A stretch of DNA of 23,215 bases from Azolla pinnata (lineage: Eukaryota > Streptophyta > Polypodiopsida > Salviniales > Salviniaceae): the NCBI GenBank assembly GCA_037176905.1, contig JBBBWG010009191.1:1-23215 (forward strand), read 5' to 3'. The translations under genes were made by a program, and so were the position numbers. Under the pieces are notes generated by a model. It saw only the letters and a program-made list of their open reading frames with translations, searched no databases and had not been told where the DNA came from. Each line of letters opens with the position of its first letter. The stretch's first letter is position 1. This document shows, in pieces, positions 1 through 10,014 of the stretch.

Positions 1-39
1 ATGCTCATCTCGGATGAGCCGGATGTTGAAGCCATTTGT

Positions 40-350
40 CGGGAAGGCTTGTACGTAGTTTTGCCCGAAGTGGTTACAACCGCGGATGAGTACGATTGCA
101 CTGCAGTCTACCCGAATGTGGTCTAGCCGAGTTGAACACGAACTTGTCGGAGGGGGAAGTTCTGTCCGAAGTGGTTACAACCGCGGGTGAGTACGACTGC
201 ATTGCAGTCTACCCGAATGCAGTCTAGCCGAGTTGAACACGAACTTGTCGGAGGCGGAAGTTCTGTCCGAAATGGTTATGGCTGCGGGTGAGTACGACTG
301 CACTGCAGTGTACCCGAATGCAGTCTAACCGAGTTGGACACAAACTTGTC
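40..350. repeat. 101-bp tandem repeat, three units plus partial
   Basis: Three head-to-tail copies with a period of exactly 101 bp. The anchor CCGAAGTGGTTACAACCGCG starts at 65, 166 and (diverged) 267. Each unit contains GAGTACGACTGCA, CAGTCTACCCGAATG and GAGTTGAACACGAACTTGTCG-like segments. The left end is partial and the third unit fades near 350. The array lies on the internal side of the minus-strand LTR at 948-1233, so it probably belongs to that retroelement's untranslated leader. No convincing coding frame spans it. Confidence 0.9.
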
Positions 351-933
351 GTAGCGATCCGCGGTTCTACTCGGAGTGGAACCGCAAGTACTACGACTCT
401 GTCCGAAGTGAGTACGAACCATGTCGCCGAAGTCTGAGTTGAGGTCGGACTGTTGCGCCTAGTCCGCGGAAGAACAAGTCGTACTGGCTCTTCTGAAGCG
501 GATTTCAGCCAAAGTACTTGTACGTGGACTGAGCACAAGCCATTGGCTCTGCCCAAAGTGCGTACTAAGTACTGTCAAAGAGAGTACGACTGTTAGAATC
601 GTGGTCTAATCGTACACTGTACGAGTTAGGTCGCGTGCATTTTACTACGGGATGCGGCAAAACGGTCGTAACTCTCTATGGGTTACTCCAAAACCAGTTC
701 CGTATCTTCTGTTCTCTCCCTGACGTCGAGGTGAACACAATGATGTGTTGCACAGCAGAAGACGTCGCTGAAAACTCTCAGTAGAATTAAGTCTTTACTT
801 CGCCGGTCAGAAGTTACGAATGGTCGTAACTGTCTTCAATCTTCTCTATACCGCACGCTCTTGATGTCCACGCCGAGCTGAATACAGCGGGAAGGCAGCA
901 ACAGTAGATGACAGCCTGCAGTGGACGAACCGC
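351..933 (-). other. Non-coding internal region of minus-strand retroelement
   Basis: This stretch lies just internal to the primer-binding site at 934-945. I see no gag, protease or polymerase motif on either strand. The open frame at 224-556 on the minus strand overlaps the 101-bp repeat and has no recognisable features. It may be a long untranslated leader or a non-autonomous element body. GTACGA/TCGTAC words are frequent. Confidence 0.45.
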
Positions 934-945
934 GCTCTGATACCA
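934..945 (-). other. Retrotransposon primer-binding site (tRNA-iMet type)
   Basis: The minus strand reads TGGTATCAGAGC, the standard plant retrotransposon site complementary to the 3' end of initiator tRNA-Met. It lies 2 nt inside an LTR end reading CAACA on the same strand, the usual arrangement at the 5' LTR of many plant copia/gypsy elements. This fixes the orientation: the element body runs leftward, off the start of the window. Confidence 0.85.
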
Positions 946-947
946 AA

Positions 948-1233
948 TGTTGTATAGAGGCCGTTCGGCGGAACAAAGCACTACCAACCAGCAGTATGGT
1001 GGAGGTGTCAAGATGTGGGTTAGCAGAGAGAGAAGATCAGATCTGAAGGAGGATGCTTCAGATCTGAGGCGGTCAGTAGTGGCGGCAAAGACACGAGAGA
1101 GAGGGAGAGAGAGAGATAGGCACAAAATAGAAACCTTCTATTATCTGGAGTTGGAGAAACCAACTTTGGATGACCATACAAGCTTGGTATTTATACCCCC
1201 AAGCTAGGGCACAAGCCTTTTCGGCATATTACA
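948..1233 (-). mobile_element. 5' LTR of a minus-strand LTR retrotransposon
   Basis: Read on the minus strand, the LTR ends in ACAACA at 948, directly before TTTGGTATCAGAGC (the primer-binding site). It contains a TATA box TATAAATA at 1188-1195 and a CT-rich R/U5 stretch at 1095-1130. The proposed outer edge is TGTAATATG at about 1233. That leaves only about 40 bp upstream of the TATA box, so the true U3 edge could lie further right. The coiled-coil frame on the plus strand begins at this edge, so the element may have inserted beside or into it. The other LTR is outside the window, so target duplications cannot be checked. Confidence 0.7.
1188..1195 (-). promoter_or_regulatory. TATA box of minus-strand LTR
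   Basis: TATAAATA on the minus strand, followed by pyrimidine-rich sequence and then the LTR end and primer-binding site about 240 bp downstream, as expected for U3-R-U5 order. Confidence 0.6.
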
Positions 1234-1236
1234 AAT

Positions 1237-3288
1237 ATGGCCCGTTCACTTGTGGACAGTGTGAACACGGCCATTAGATGCCCGCATTCGACACTGACTT
1301 GGAATCTCGGAGAACGGATCCCAATCGCACCCCAAGTGTGCGATGCCGACACGCCGCAGGTCGGAGAATGGGCGGCAGGACAAGATTCGGAGGTCGAAAT
1401 CATCACCTTCGCGGAGGACGAGGAGATAGAGCCTGCTATTCCCGAACCCCCGAGGAAATCGCCAAAGGACAAAAGGAAAAGGAAGAGGAAAAACTCGATG
1501 ACAAAGGAATCCGAGGGTCGGCTAGTCATCCGGCTCAAGACGATAGGCCCCACACCAACTGCGGAAGCCGTAGAAGAGGAAGAAACGCCGGGAAGTACGA
1601 CCGGGATTGTCACGCCAACTGTACATAGCATGGAGGATGGCGTAGTTTTGGCCACAGAGGTGGCGAGTGTACAGGAGATCGGTGAACCCGTACTAAGTAC
1701 AGATGAGGTGCGGCCACCGACTGAAGGCGAAGGGCCAGTCGTGGAGACGGTTGGCGCACCGACGCTTGAGGCGACCGAGGCAGTCGACGCCAACGCACAA
1801 AGGCAGGAAGAAACCGAACGGGAAACCATTCTGGTCAGCCAACCATCGTCACCCGTGAGTACGGCGGCTACGGCCGTAGAGGCTGGCGGAGTAAAAGAAG
1901 AGACACAGGTTCGTTCGACGCGTGAAAACGTGCACGAAATCATGTTAATGTTGGGAAAGACGATGGAGAAGGTGTGCGAATGGAGCGAACAGATTGAAGC
2001 TCAGAATTCGGCAACTGCGGAACGCGACGTACAAGTATGGAAAAGGCGTCTCATCAACTATGAGTAGGCCCTCAAACGGAAAGGCGCGGCTCTTACAGAA
2101 GCTGAGAAAGAGCAAGTAACGCTCTGATAGGCGATTGAAGCGAAGGACGCGGAGTTGGCAAAAGTACGGGCGGAGCTCGAGGCGGAACGAAGAGCCCGTA
2201 CTGAGGTCGAACAACTTTGCAGACAGCTCAAGGAAGCCCAAGCGGACGTCAAGTCGTTTAAACGACGGCTTGGCGTTGCAAAGGAAGATGCGGCAAAGGC
2301 AAGGAATGAAGCACGGAAAATGTCCGATGTTTTCCAAATTCTTCAGGAAGAGAAGAAACGGAAAAGTTCGGAGTGGAAGCGGATCCAAACTCGGCTTACG
2401 GCGGATGTCGAAAGTACGATCGAGGAAAATGGCCGATTAAAGCAGGCGATTGCGAGTTTGACCGCGGAAGCTGCGAAGCTCAAAGAAGAAAAAGACGGCG
2501 CAGTACGACATGCCAAACAGTTCTAGGATGAATTAGGTCCTTTGAAGATGGAACTGGCAGTGACAAAGAAAGATATACGAATGGCTAGGAGTATCAGCAA
2601 TCAACGTCAAAAGGAGGTCGACCGACTACATGACAAGCTTGAGAAGAAGGCGTACCTTGCTCAGGCCAACCTAAAGAAGTCAGTCGACAAATTTAGGGAG
2701 AAGACGAATGCTGAGATCCAGGTCGCCACGGCTACGGCGTTACAGAGCTGGTCCAAACAGGCGGCGGAATTGCAGGTGCTTCGAGCGGACAAGGCCAACC
2801 GGGAACTTCGCGGACCCGGATTTTGGAAGTTAGATAAGGCCAATTGCGAAATGGTGCAGAAAAACCTAACAACCGACTTCATGCGAATTGCCCTCACACA
2901 TCGTGAGGAGATTACGAAGTTATTAGCGCGACAGGAGGAGACTGTTCGGGCTATGCACACGGAGATGGAAGCCGTAGCGGAGCCAGTCATACCAGCAGCG
3001 CCGGAGACAGGAGCTCCAGAGGAAGAGGAGGACGACGATGATGCCGAACCATCGATCCCTTTGCGTTGTATCACTTTGTACGATATTGTAATTGTATTTT
3101 TATTTTTTTGGCGGACTATGGGTTCGACGTGTGGAACACTGTCTCACGGGCGTGCCATAGTGTTGGCCGGAATATTACGAAAGTACGACGTAAGTCGTAA
3201 ATTCGTAATATTACGGAAATTACGGAAATTGTACTTAGTCGAAAAATCGGAAAATAGACGAAGGGAGGTCCGAACCGACGCAATCTAA
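1237..3288 (+). pseudogene. Long coiled-coil protein ORF broken by in-frame stops
   Basis: Three open stretches (1237-2067, 2155-2526, 2542-3288) lie in one frame, separated only by stops at TAG 2065, TGA 2125, TAG 2128 and TAG 2524, giving about 680 codons in all. Each stop is one C-to-T change from CAG or CGA. The N-terminal third is acidic and Pro/Thr/Val-rich, with a Lys/Arg cluster (PKDKRKRKRKN, around residue 80). The middle (from about residue 230 to 560) is rich in Glu/Lys/Arg/Ala/Leu with heptad-like spacing, that is a long coiled coil. A Glu/Asp run (EEEEDDDD) follows, then a hydrophobic segment near 3080-3115. The frame is open upstream to 1174, so the ATG at 1237 is only the first available. 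I do not recognise the family. It could be a retroelement gag-like or accessory protein, or a captured host gene. No zinc knuckle or pol motif is visible. Confidence 0.65.
3171..3212. repeat. Nested perfect inverted repeat (hairpin)
   Basis: The outer arms AATATTACGAA (3171-3181) and TTCGTAATATT (3202-3212) are perfect complements. Between them TACGAC and GTCGTA (3184-3189, 3194-3199) form an inner stem with a 4-nt loop. It lies just inside the 3' part of the coiled-coil frame, which suggests that the coding sense may already have ended before here. Confidence 0.8.
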
Positions 3289-3289
3289 T

Positions 3290-3566
3290 AAGGAGACTTG
3301 GAGATCCAAAAGGGTAGCCAAGGGGGCTTAGTTGTAAAAGAGTCCAGAAGTCCGAGGATTGTGCAATACAAAGAGCTTTGCGTAATCATCTTGTGTTGTC
3401 TCTATCTCTTCTTGTGTTCTATGTGAGTGAGAGTCGGAGTGTACGATCACGCTGATCGTAATTTTACAATCGTACTGTCGGAGTTTACTACGATCGTACT
3501 ATCGTAGTAGTACGATCGGACTACCATTCGTATTCAACCACGACCAAGTCTTAGTTCTTCATCTGA
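3290..3566 (+). other. LTR-like 3' region of the left element
   Basis: There is no coding frame here. The stretch GTGCAATACAAAGAGC followed by TCTTGTGTTGTCTCTATC-type sequence (about 3358-3425) resembles the R/U5 part of plant LTRs (a CAATA-type polyadenylation region followed by CT/GT-rich sequence). It is followed by a GTACGATC-rich stretch with a hairpin at 3491-3518. I cannot identify a second LTR copy, TG/CA ends or target duplication, so the element boundary with the CACTA sequence that follows is only inferred to be near 3567-3590. Confidence 0.35.
3491..3518. repeat. Perfect 11-bp inverted repeat
   Basis: CGATCGTACTA (3491-3501) and TAGTACGATCG (3508-3518) are perfect complements separated by 6 nt. 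It sits in a local cluster of GTACGATC words. Confidence 0.8.
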
Positions 3567-4493
3567 AGGGCTAACAAACAGATCGTTTTATTAATGTTAC
3601 AATGCACTTATTATAATGCAATTTGGTGGGACGGCACGCATTACCACACAGAAGCCATTGATCGGAATCGGTATACAACGGATTCTGGAGTGATCGGCAT
3701 GTATGAAGGGGAAGATGGACAGGAGCAAGAATATTGTGGGATTATCCAAAACATCATTAAACTTGACTATAGAAGATTCGGCGTGTTTGTCTTCGATGTC
3801 AAATGGTTTAAATATGTTTTAGATAAGGTCCCACAAGGTTCGATTACTATAGACGGCAGCGGTTTTACGATGATTGACTCCACGCGGATCTGTAGTGCCA
3901 AGGAAAGGACTTTCATCTTGTCATCTCATTGTGAACAGGTAGTTGTTAGTTCTTAACCAGTGCAAAGATTATGTTCTAATTATGCTATGCACTCTAAACC
4001 CTAACTCAAACTTGTATATTTGTTGCGTCATGCAGGCCATTTTCCAACTGACATTGCATAATGAGAAGTGGTGGTACGTGATCCCAATGACACCATGTAC
4101 TAAACCACTATTTCATTCCTTGTTGCCAGAATTGGGGTAGGTAAATGTATATTGCCGAGGGACACAGATACATCGGATCAAAGGGACGACAATATAACAC
4201 AACCATCCAGAGTAGGAGGTACAGGAGCAGGTCCATCATGGGTTGCTGCGCAATTGCTCCACAGTGATCAAGCTATCGAAATTGGGAGTCTATTTGATGT
4301 TGCTGATGATGATGAAGCTGATCTAGATCTAGCTACGGATGGTGAACCAATTAACATCGATGCCTCCATCGACTTATGTATCGAGTTAGGTATTGGGGAC
4401 ATGATTGATATCGATGAAGACACTAATATATTCCTCACTATCGATATTGATCCATTCCTTGTAATTGATTCTTATGCTTACCAAAACTCATGA
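3567..4493 (+). pseudogene. CACTA tnp2 transposase 3' end: DUF4216-like domain and acidic tail
   Basis: Exon 1 (frame open from 3567, first ATG 3594, ends 3938) encodes a DUF4216-like domain. Visible landmarks are DGTHYHTEAIDRNRYTTDSG, then YCGIIQNIIKLDY, FVFDVKWFK, DGSGFTMID and ERTFILSSHCEQ. A 97-bp GT-AG intron (3939-4035) follows. Exon 2 continues AIFQLTLHNEKWWYVI and ends at TAG 4138-4140, where copy B has CAG. A small deletion then shifts frame, and the acidic tail is open at 4152-4493 (Asp/Glu-rich, ending at the TGA that matches copy B). In active elements this domain lies C-terminal to DUF4218 in the tnp2 protein; its biochemical role is not established. Upstream transposase exons are absent, so this is a fragment. 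Confidence 0.85.
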
Positions 4494-5961
4494 TATATAT
4501 TATTTAGTGTAATCGTAGATTCTGTCATTAAATGGTCTATCTTTCCATTAGGGTTTTGATGAAATTTTCTACATTCCTATACAAAGTTGCGGAAAAGTTG
4601 GGCAAAAGTTGCGACAAAGATGTAGCAAAGTTGTGGCAAATTTGCAGCAAGATTGCGACAACTTTGCGGCAAATGAGCGGCAACTTTGTGGCAACAATGC
4701 GGCAAAGATGCAACAATTAACAACTGGAATTTGATTTTCTAGAAGATAGCCGCGTGTTTGCTGCAACATAACTGCAAGATATAAACAATCAGGTTCTAAT
4801 CATTTGTATATGCACACAAACATGCAAATTCATGTAATTATATATACTCTCATGCATATTTATGTGTGCCTGCAAATATATCTGCCTATTCATCCATATA
4901 TGGACATGATTAATGTATATTCTCTTGTAAACGGTCATATATTAGCATATTAAACGTTATCTGCATAGATACATGTAGATCCACTTGTAGATCAACCCTA
5001 AACGCATATTTGTCTACATATGTACAAGTCTGATACATAATTGCATGTTAGTATATATACACATACATATTCGTAAACTTTTATATATTTCATGGGTATT
5101 AACACGTAGATGTGGTTGTTTATGAACATGTTGATATATAGATCTATATTTCTATGTGCTCTGCTAATTACATGGATATACTTCATGTTAGATAACAATA
5201 ATTATATATTAACCTCATTTACAACATAAGTGTATCTTAGAGCAATTGGCATACCCCCAATTTGCCTGAAACGAGCTAAAATGAGAGATAATCACGCTAG
5301 TTGCAGTAATTAAGCAGATAAGTCACGACAATTATGCAGTTGTCACGTGGTAACGTCGCGGCAAATAAGCAGCAAACTTACGGCAAAACTTGCTGCAAAC
5401 TCGCGGCAATGCTTGCTACAAATTTGTGGCAAAGCTTGTTGCAAACTTGTGACAAAACTTGCTGCAATAGTCACAGCAAATCTTAAGAACCTCCAATTTC
5501 GTGGTAAAATTCTTGGCAAAATTTGCGGATAAGCTCCTGAATATATATGTGGTAATGTTTGCGGATAAAATTGCGGTAATGCTCGCGGAAATATTCCAGC
5601 TAAAGTTGCGGAAAATTGTAAATTTTTCAAGCGGGAATATTTTCAGCAATGCATGTATAAATCAACCCGGCAAAATTGCATATTTTTCTTGCGGCAAAAG
5701 GTCTGTCTAACCTCGCGGCAAAGAGCGCGTCAATACTCGTGGGAATGGCTCGGCTAAGGTTGCGGCAAAATAGAGATGAATGCTCGCGGCAAATGTGCGG
5801 ATAAGGTTGCGGCAACAGATCCGGCAAAACTCGCAGTAAGCCTCGTGGCAAAACTCGCGGTAAGGCCCGCGACAGAATTACTGCGCAGATAAATTTTTTT
5901 TGCTGCGACCTTGCCACGATGCGACAAGGTCGCGGCAAGTTGTCGTGGTAAACAACCAATT
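4494..5961 (+). repeat. 3' subterminal region of CACTA copy A
   Basis: Two blocks (about 4586-4770 and 5325-5945) are packed with short direct copies of GCGGCAAA and close variants (GTGGCAAA, GCAGCAAA, GCGGATAA) spaced about 10-25 bp apart. They are separated by an A+T-rich stretch (about 4780-5325) with TATATA-type and ATGCATAT-type words and no repeats. The same order occurs in copy B (21950-22260, 22262-22788, 22790 onward). CACTA subterminal repeats are the known binding sites for the element's TnpA-type protein. Small open frames here are products of the repeat, not genes. Confidence 0.85.
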
Positions 5962-5972
5962 ACCTTGTAGTG
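5962..5972 (-). repeat. Right terminal inverted repeat of CACTA copy A
   Basis: ACCTTGTAGTG is the reverse complement of CACTACAAGGT. With the flanking T at 5961 it shares 12 bp with the left end of copy B at 13732. GCGGCAA motifs stop just inside it and ordinary sequence begins outside at 5973. Confidence 0.9.
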
Positions 5973-6738
5973 ATTGATGCTCCTTGTAATCTTTCTTGTC
6001 TAAGAACATGTGAAATCCCGACTAATCCTTATTCAAGCAATAGAATGGTGTATGATCTATTGAACCGATCTTTTGCGGGAGAATTTATGAACTTTATAGC
6101 TCAAATTACATGATGCTTTCTCTTGAAGTGAGTGAGGCTAAAGTGTTCCCCTAAAAGCTTTTGAGAGTTGTCCTTCAGGCAATGATGATAGAACTATTAG
6201 CCATAAGTTGTAGCCTTCACACACTACTTGACAGGTTGCAAAGTTTCTGTCATAAGACACACTAATAGGATTCTGATGAAGGAATCGTTATTGTTGTCTG
6301 AATGTGATGAAAAACATCCCTTCAAGTAAGCTTCCTAGAGTGGGTTTTTTGGAGAGGCTAAAACAAACTAGTAAGTAGATGTTTATAGAACCTAAAACTA
6401 TACACCCAGAACCTTCAAACCGAGCTAGAAACAAGTTGTCGTTTTGAGCCAATCGCAAAGTCTGGCTTGAACAGAAATGGAATTGAGTTAAGATTGAATG
6501 AAACCGAATCAAAGACGCCAAATCGAGCGGAACCCATCAATATGTTGAAGGTAAGCTTACATACACAAAACCTTCAAACCGAGCTAGAAACAAGTTTCCG
6601 TTTTGAGCCAATCTCATCAAAGTCTGAAATGGAACTCTGAAAGTGGAAGCCTAAATGGAATTTACAATAAACTGAAAGATCAGAGCAGGTAGTCAATCTT
6701 CTTCTTCTTCTTCTTCTTCAGACTGAGATTCCCACGCC
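5973..6738 (+). promoter_or_regulatory. Upstream region of the small host gene, with a duplicated segment
   Basis: No coding sequence is supported. A segment of about 65-80 bp containing CCTTCAAACCGAGCTAGAAA and GTTTTGAGCCAAT occurs at 6401-6484 and again at 6561-6635, offset by 159 bp and diverged at the 3' half. A CTT trinucleotide run (about 6698-6719) lies in the presumed 5' UTR just before the ATG at 6739. I could not pick a convincing TATA box. Confidence 0.6.
6698..6719 (+). repeat. CTT microsatellite in presumed 5' UTR
   Basis: A run of CTT trinucleotides about 20 bp upstream of the start codon at 6739. CT-rich 5' leaders are common in plant genes. Confidence 0.8.
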
Positions 6739-9700
6739 ATGGAATCCAAGACTGTCTGCGTAGTAGCGACTCTAACTATTGCCGGGTGCTGCATCTCTCT
6801 TCTAGCCTATCATGACTACCTCCAAAAGAAGAAGAAGAAGATTCAGGGGTTCCAGGTAATCATTATCATTGGGGGTTTTGCTCCTAAGATGTTCCTGAAC
6901 ATTCTCCGTAGCAATTCTGTGTTGGCATAGTTCAGGCATGAGGTTTGCCTCTCTTTCTCCAGAAGCAGAGTTCGTCTGTAGCGTCTACTGATAAGAAGAA
7001 AGTAATGGTTGACCTCGTTCTTGAAAAGGGTCACCATGAATGGCTTCAGCAGTGCACCCATGAGTTCTCTTTGCCTAGTCCTGGTAAGAAACATGACAAA
7101 TACATGTATTTCTTTCTGTCTATCTTTCTGTCTGTATGTATGTATATATTTGTGTATGTATGCGAGCATGATGTCTGACTATCAATTTGTGTCCTTGTTT
7201 GTACGAACGCATGCATGTATGTATACATGTTTGTATACGTATGCCTTTGTCTGTATGTGTGTGTATGTTTGTCTTTGTAAGTGTAGGAAAAATGTCTTTG
7301 TCTGGAGACGTGTTATACTGTTGAGGTAAGCCAAGTTTCTAATGTGCAATCTTTATGAGGAAGGAAATTCTAACTTTACTACATTCACATCCATTAGTTA
7401 AAAAGCCTGTAGATGGCACTATGGTGCATAGGTTTGGAACACATGATGCCCTTTGCCCGTGAATCTGCTGAACAACTTACCAACTGACATATAACTTACT
7501 ATATGCAGGTTTATGAGTTTGTTATATATTAATATGTATATGTGCGCATATCAGTGTATGCACATAGACAAACACATTTCCTTGCACCATCAAAATGCAT
7601 TGATATTGACCTATGACTGTCTCTGTGTATGTATGTGTTGCTTGTTAATATGTGAGCGTATGATATTAGCATTGCACACAGAGGTGCACATGCCGTACAC
7701 CATCAGTGCGTTTATGCACTGCATATTAATACGTAAACATGTGTGTATCAGCACATCGACATAGAGACACACATTACCTTTCACCATCCAAAGGCATTGA
7801 TTTTGAGCTATAACCATCTCATTGCATTTATGCGTGTTACATATCAATATGTATGTGTGTATATCAACACGTTTTCATAGAAAGACATCATTGTATACCA
7901 TCCAAATGCATTGATTTTGTTTCCTGTCTAGATAAAGCTTTGCGTATATTGTTGACATATGCCCAACATTCCGGGGATGAGATGAATATCTTCGAGAAGG
8001 TTTTATAGTTGCACTTTTTGTCATAACTATGTGGACAAACCTTTCCTAAGGTTTAACAACACAAAATGGCTACAATGGTTTTCAGATTAGATGCAACTTT
8101 TGCAAGAACAAAGAGAAAGTGAGCAGCCCATATACCATCGACTCAGTGGTATGTAATTAGTAAAGTTGAAAGCTGAAGTATGTGTATCATGTTGCATTAT
8201 GTAAACTATGCCTTTTGTTTCTTTGTATCAGCATGATCAGTACCTAGGTGAGATGGTTGTTAAGCACAAATTGGCTAACAAGGATAAGGTAAATGGTTCT
8301 AACACCTTCAGTTAATTGATGTTTATTTGCACTGAGCGGAAACATGGAATTTCAATGAATTTGACTAAGTATTTTTTGTGTTTACATACCATATCTGATG
8401 GATATGTTTGATATCACATGGGCGATCTGTTTTTCATGATGATGTTTGTCATGGGCGACTTTGCTTTTCTGAAGAGTTGGTTATCCTATGGAGGGTATCA
8501 GAACTGGTCTAGAGTATAGAAAGTTTTTAATTAACTGATATTTGCTTCTTACCTTCGCCCACTTAAACCTCCTCTAAGGCACTTACAATTTGTAGCTGCA
8601 TGGTAACTATGCAATCACTCTTGTTCCATAATGACTTGCAAAAACATGTGTTAGTTTTCTGTGTAACAGAAAATAGGTTGACATACGAGTTCCCAATTAA
8701 TAAAAACTCTTGCATATGCCCATGTAGAAGAAGAGTATCATCATGCATGGGAAGCAAATGTATGCTTTGCAATATAGGTTGAGAAAGTGCACATAAGCAA
8801 GCATGGTTTTTTCTAGATTTGCTCTGCAATCTGGATTTATGTAGGCATGTTAATGCATGTGTCTGAAGATTTCGTTCCAAATGATGAGATTGCTGCAGAG
8901 TTGCGACATGCCTCCAAATGCTTTTTTTTTGTTCAATGGGTCCATAATCGGTTGGAATATTATAAGTTTTATAGGCTGATGTTTTACCATCATTCTAATT
9001 TGAGATAGGTCAATTACCATAATTACCTGAAGCATTGAATTCTTGTTTCCAAGCTGTTCTGGTTTAGCAATTTGGATGTTTATTGCCATGTATCTGATCA
9101 TCTTTAGATTTAGGGTGTCTGAGATTACCTTGCCATCAAGGTCAATTTGATTATATGTCATGGCTGATTACTTACACAAATAATGGATGTAAGACATTCT
9201 TTATGAGTATATTGGATTTTCAAGCATGGGTTGTATTTTCTGTACAGCTTATGTTCAGAGTCTTTTCTGTATGTGTGCTTACAAAGCATGTCGGCTTTTT
9301 TGTAAATCATATGTTACGAACTGTGTAATTGAGCATTGATTCTATGGCTCAAGGATTCAAGCTACAAATTGTTGAAAAAGTATGTACTTTGCCAAGATTA
9401 TAAACTTTATTTGAATCATGACGGCTTGTTACTCTCATGTTGTTATGGGTTTGTGTGTTTCACCACTATCATTTATTTGTTTTCTCTTGAGACGTTTAGT
9501 TCTTATCAAGAACTTATGTATTGGAGTTGGAAGATGATGCCTTTCTCCAATTTCTCTTATTGTGCTCTTTATACGTTGCCATAGTCTATGTTGGAAGCAA
9601 AAGTAAATTTACATTTTACTGCTGCATCCTACTCTTATTATAAACTGGCTTAGTAAATAATTTTTTTGAGTGATAGAAGTAATGTCTGAACCAACTAGAG

Positions 9701-10014
9701 ATAAATTAAAGCTTGATCAATTCCCAATGTTGTCTCAAGTCCCTTTCTCCACCATCTTGCAAGTCAGTTGTTGTGGTATTCTTTAATTTAATTTAACCTA
9801 CTTAGTATAATTTCTCAAGAAATGTAATGCTTATCAAGCAATTGGTTGAACCTTTTAGTGGCCTGTTTTTTGGCAAGTAGGGCTAAACCTTTTCATGAAC
9901 TTGATTCCCTAGGCCATGAGGATAATACTAGACTATGCAATGACTTCAAATGAGAGGGCAACGATCTTTGAAGTGAAGCGGTGCAGTCATGGGGGCACAT
10001 GTAAGAATTGCTGA
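6739..10014 (+). CDS. Small membrane-anchored protein with duplicated Cys-motif domain (six exons)
   Basis: Exons 6739-6855, 6963-7083, 7932-7999, 8086-8148, 8232-8288 and 9913-10014 join without frame break into 175 residues ending at TGA 10012. Introns are GT-AG (107, 848, 86, 83 and 1624 bp); the third donor, GTTTTA, is weak. Residues about 5-25 (TVCVVATLTIAGCCISLLAY) form a single hydrophobic segment followed by a Lys run (KKKKK), suggesting a membrane anchor with the rest on the positive (probably cytosolic) side. The remainder is two related units: the first has DKALRILLTYAQ ... IFEKIRCNFCKNK, the second KDKAMRIILDYAM ... IFEVKRCSHGGTCKNC. Both end in closely spaced cysteines that could bind metal or form disulfides. 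I do not recognise the family and assign no function. In-frame exon joins and the internal alignment make the gene model strong, although transcript ends are unknown. Confidence 0.85.
7105..7290 (+). repeat. TGTA/TGTG-rich simple-sequence stretch in intron 2
   Basis: Diverged TGTATGTA, CTGTCTAT and TGTGTATG words fill the 5' part of intron 2. Small open frames on both strands here are products of the low-complexity sequence. Confidence 0.7.
7531..7920 (+). repeat. Diverged tandem repeat in intron 2 (about 80-118 bp units)
   Basis: Units start with AATATG or AATACG at 7531, 7647, 7728 and 7846. The best-matched units share ATATCA, ACATAGA, a CACCATC-type word and ATGCATTGAT or GGCATTGATTTTG. 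They lie just upstream of the exon 3 acceptor at 7931. Confidence 0.6.
8289..9912 (+). other. Large intron 5 of the small host gene
   Basis: A 1,624-bp A+T-rich intron with a GTAAAT donor and CCTAG acceptor. I see no conserved coding frame, transposon end or repeat array inside. The protein repeat runs continuously across the junction (KHKLANKDK|AMRIILDYA), so no coding exon seems to be missing. Confidence 0.65.

Larger units (their letters stand above)
3567..5972 (+). mobile_element. CACTA (En/Spm) element copy A, 3' part only
   Basis: The right terminal inverted repeat at 5962-5972 reads ACCTTGTAGTG, complementary to the CACTACAAGGT that begins copy B. Before it come a GCGGCAAA-rich subterminal region and the 3' end of a tnp2-type transposase gene. 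The left half of the element is missing: it is replaced or interrupted by the coiled-coil/LTR material on the left. From the shared DUF4216 end to about 5325 the sequence is colinear with 21195-22790 of copy B, so the two copies are one family in the same orientation. The base triplet after the terminus is ATT; the matching left flank is not in view. Confidence 0.85.

Noticed and set aside
1191..1943. 250-aa minus-strand frame opposite the coiled-coil ORF
   Set aside because: It is a Ser/Thr/Val-rich shadow of the plus-strand frame, whose composition extends in the same frame over 2 kb.
6288..6521. 77-aa minus-strand frame upstream of the host gene
   Set aside because: It overlaps the duplicated promoter segment, and the second repeat copy does not keep the frame.
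8563..9161. Minus-strand frames of about 100 aa within intron 5
   Set aside because: They lie in an intron whose flanking exons align continuously to the protein repeat, and show no domain features.
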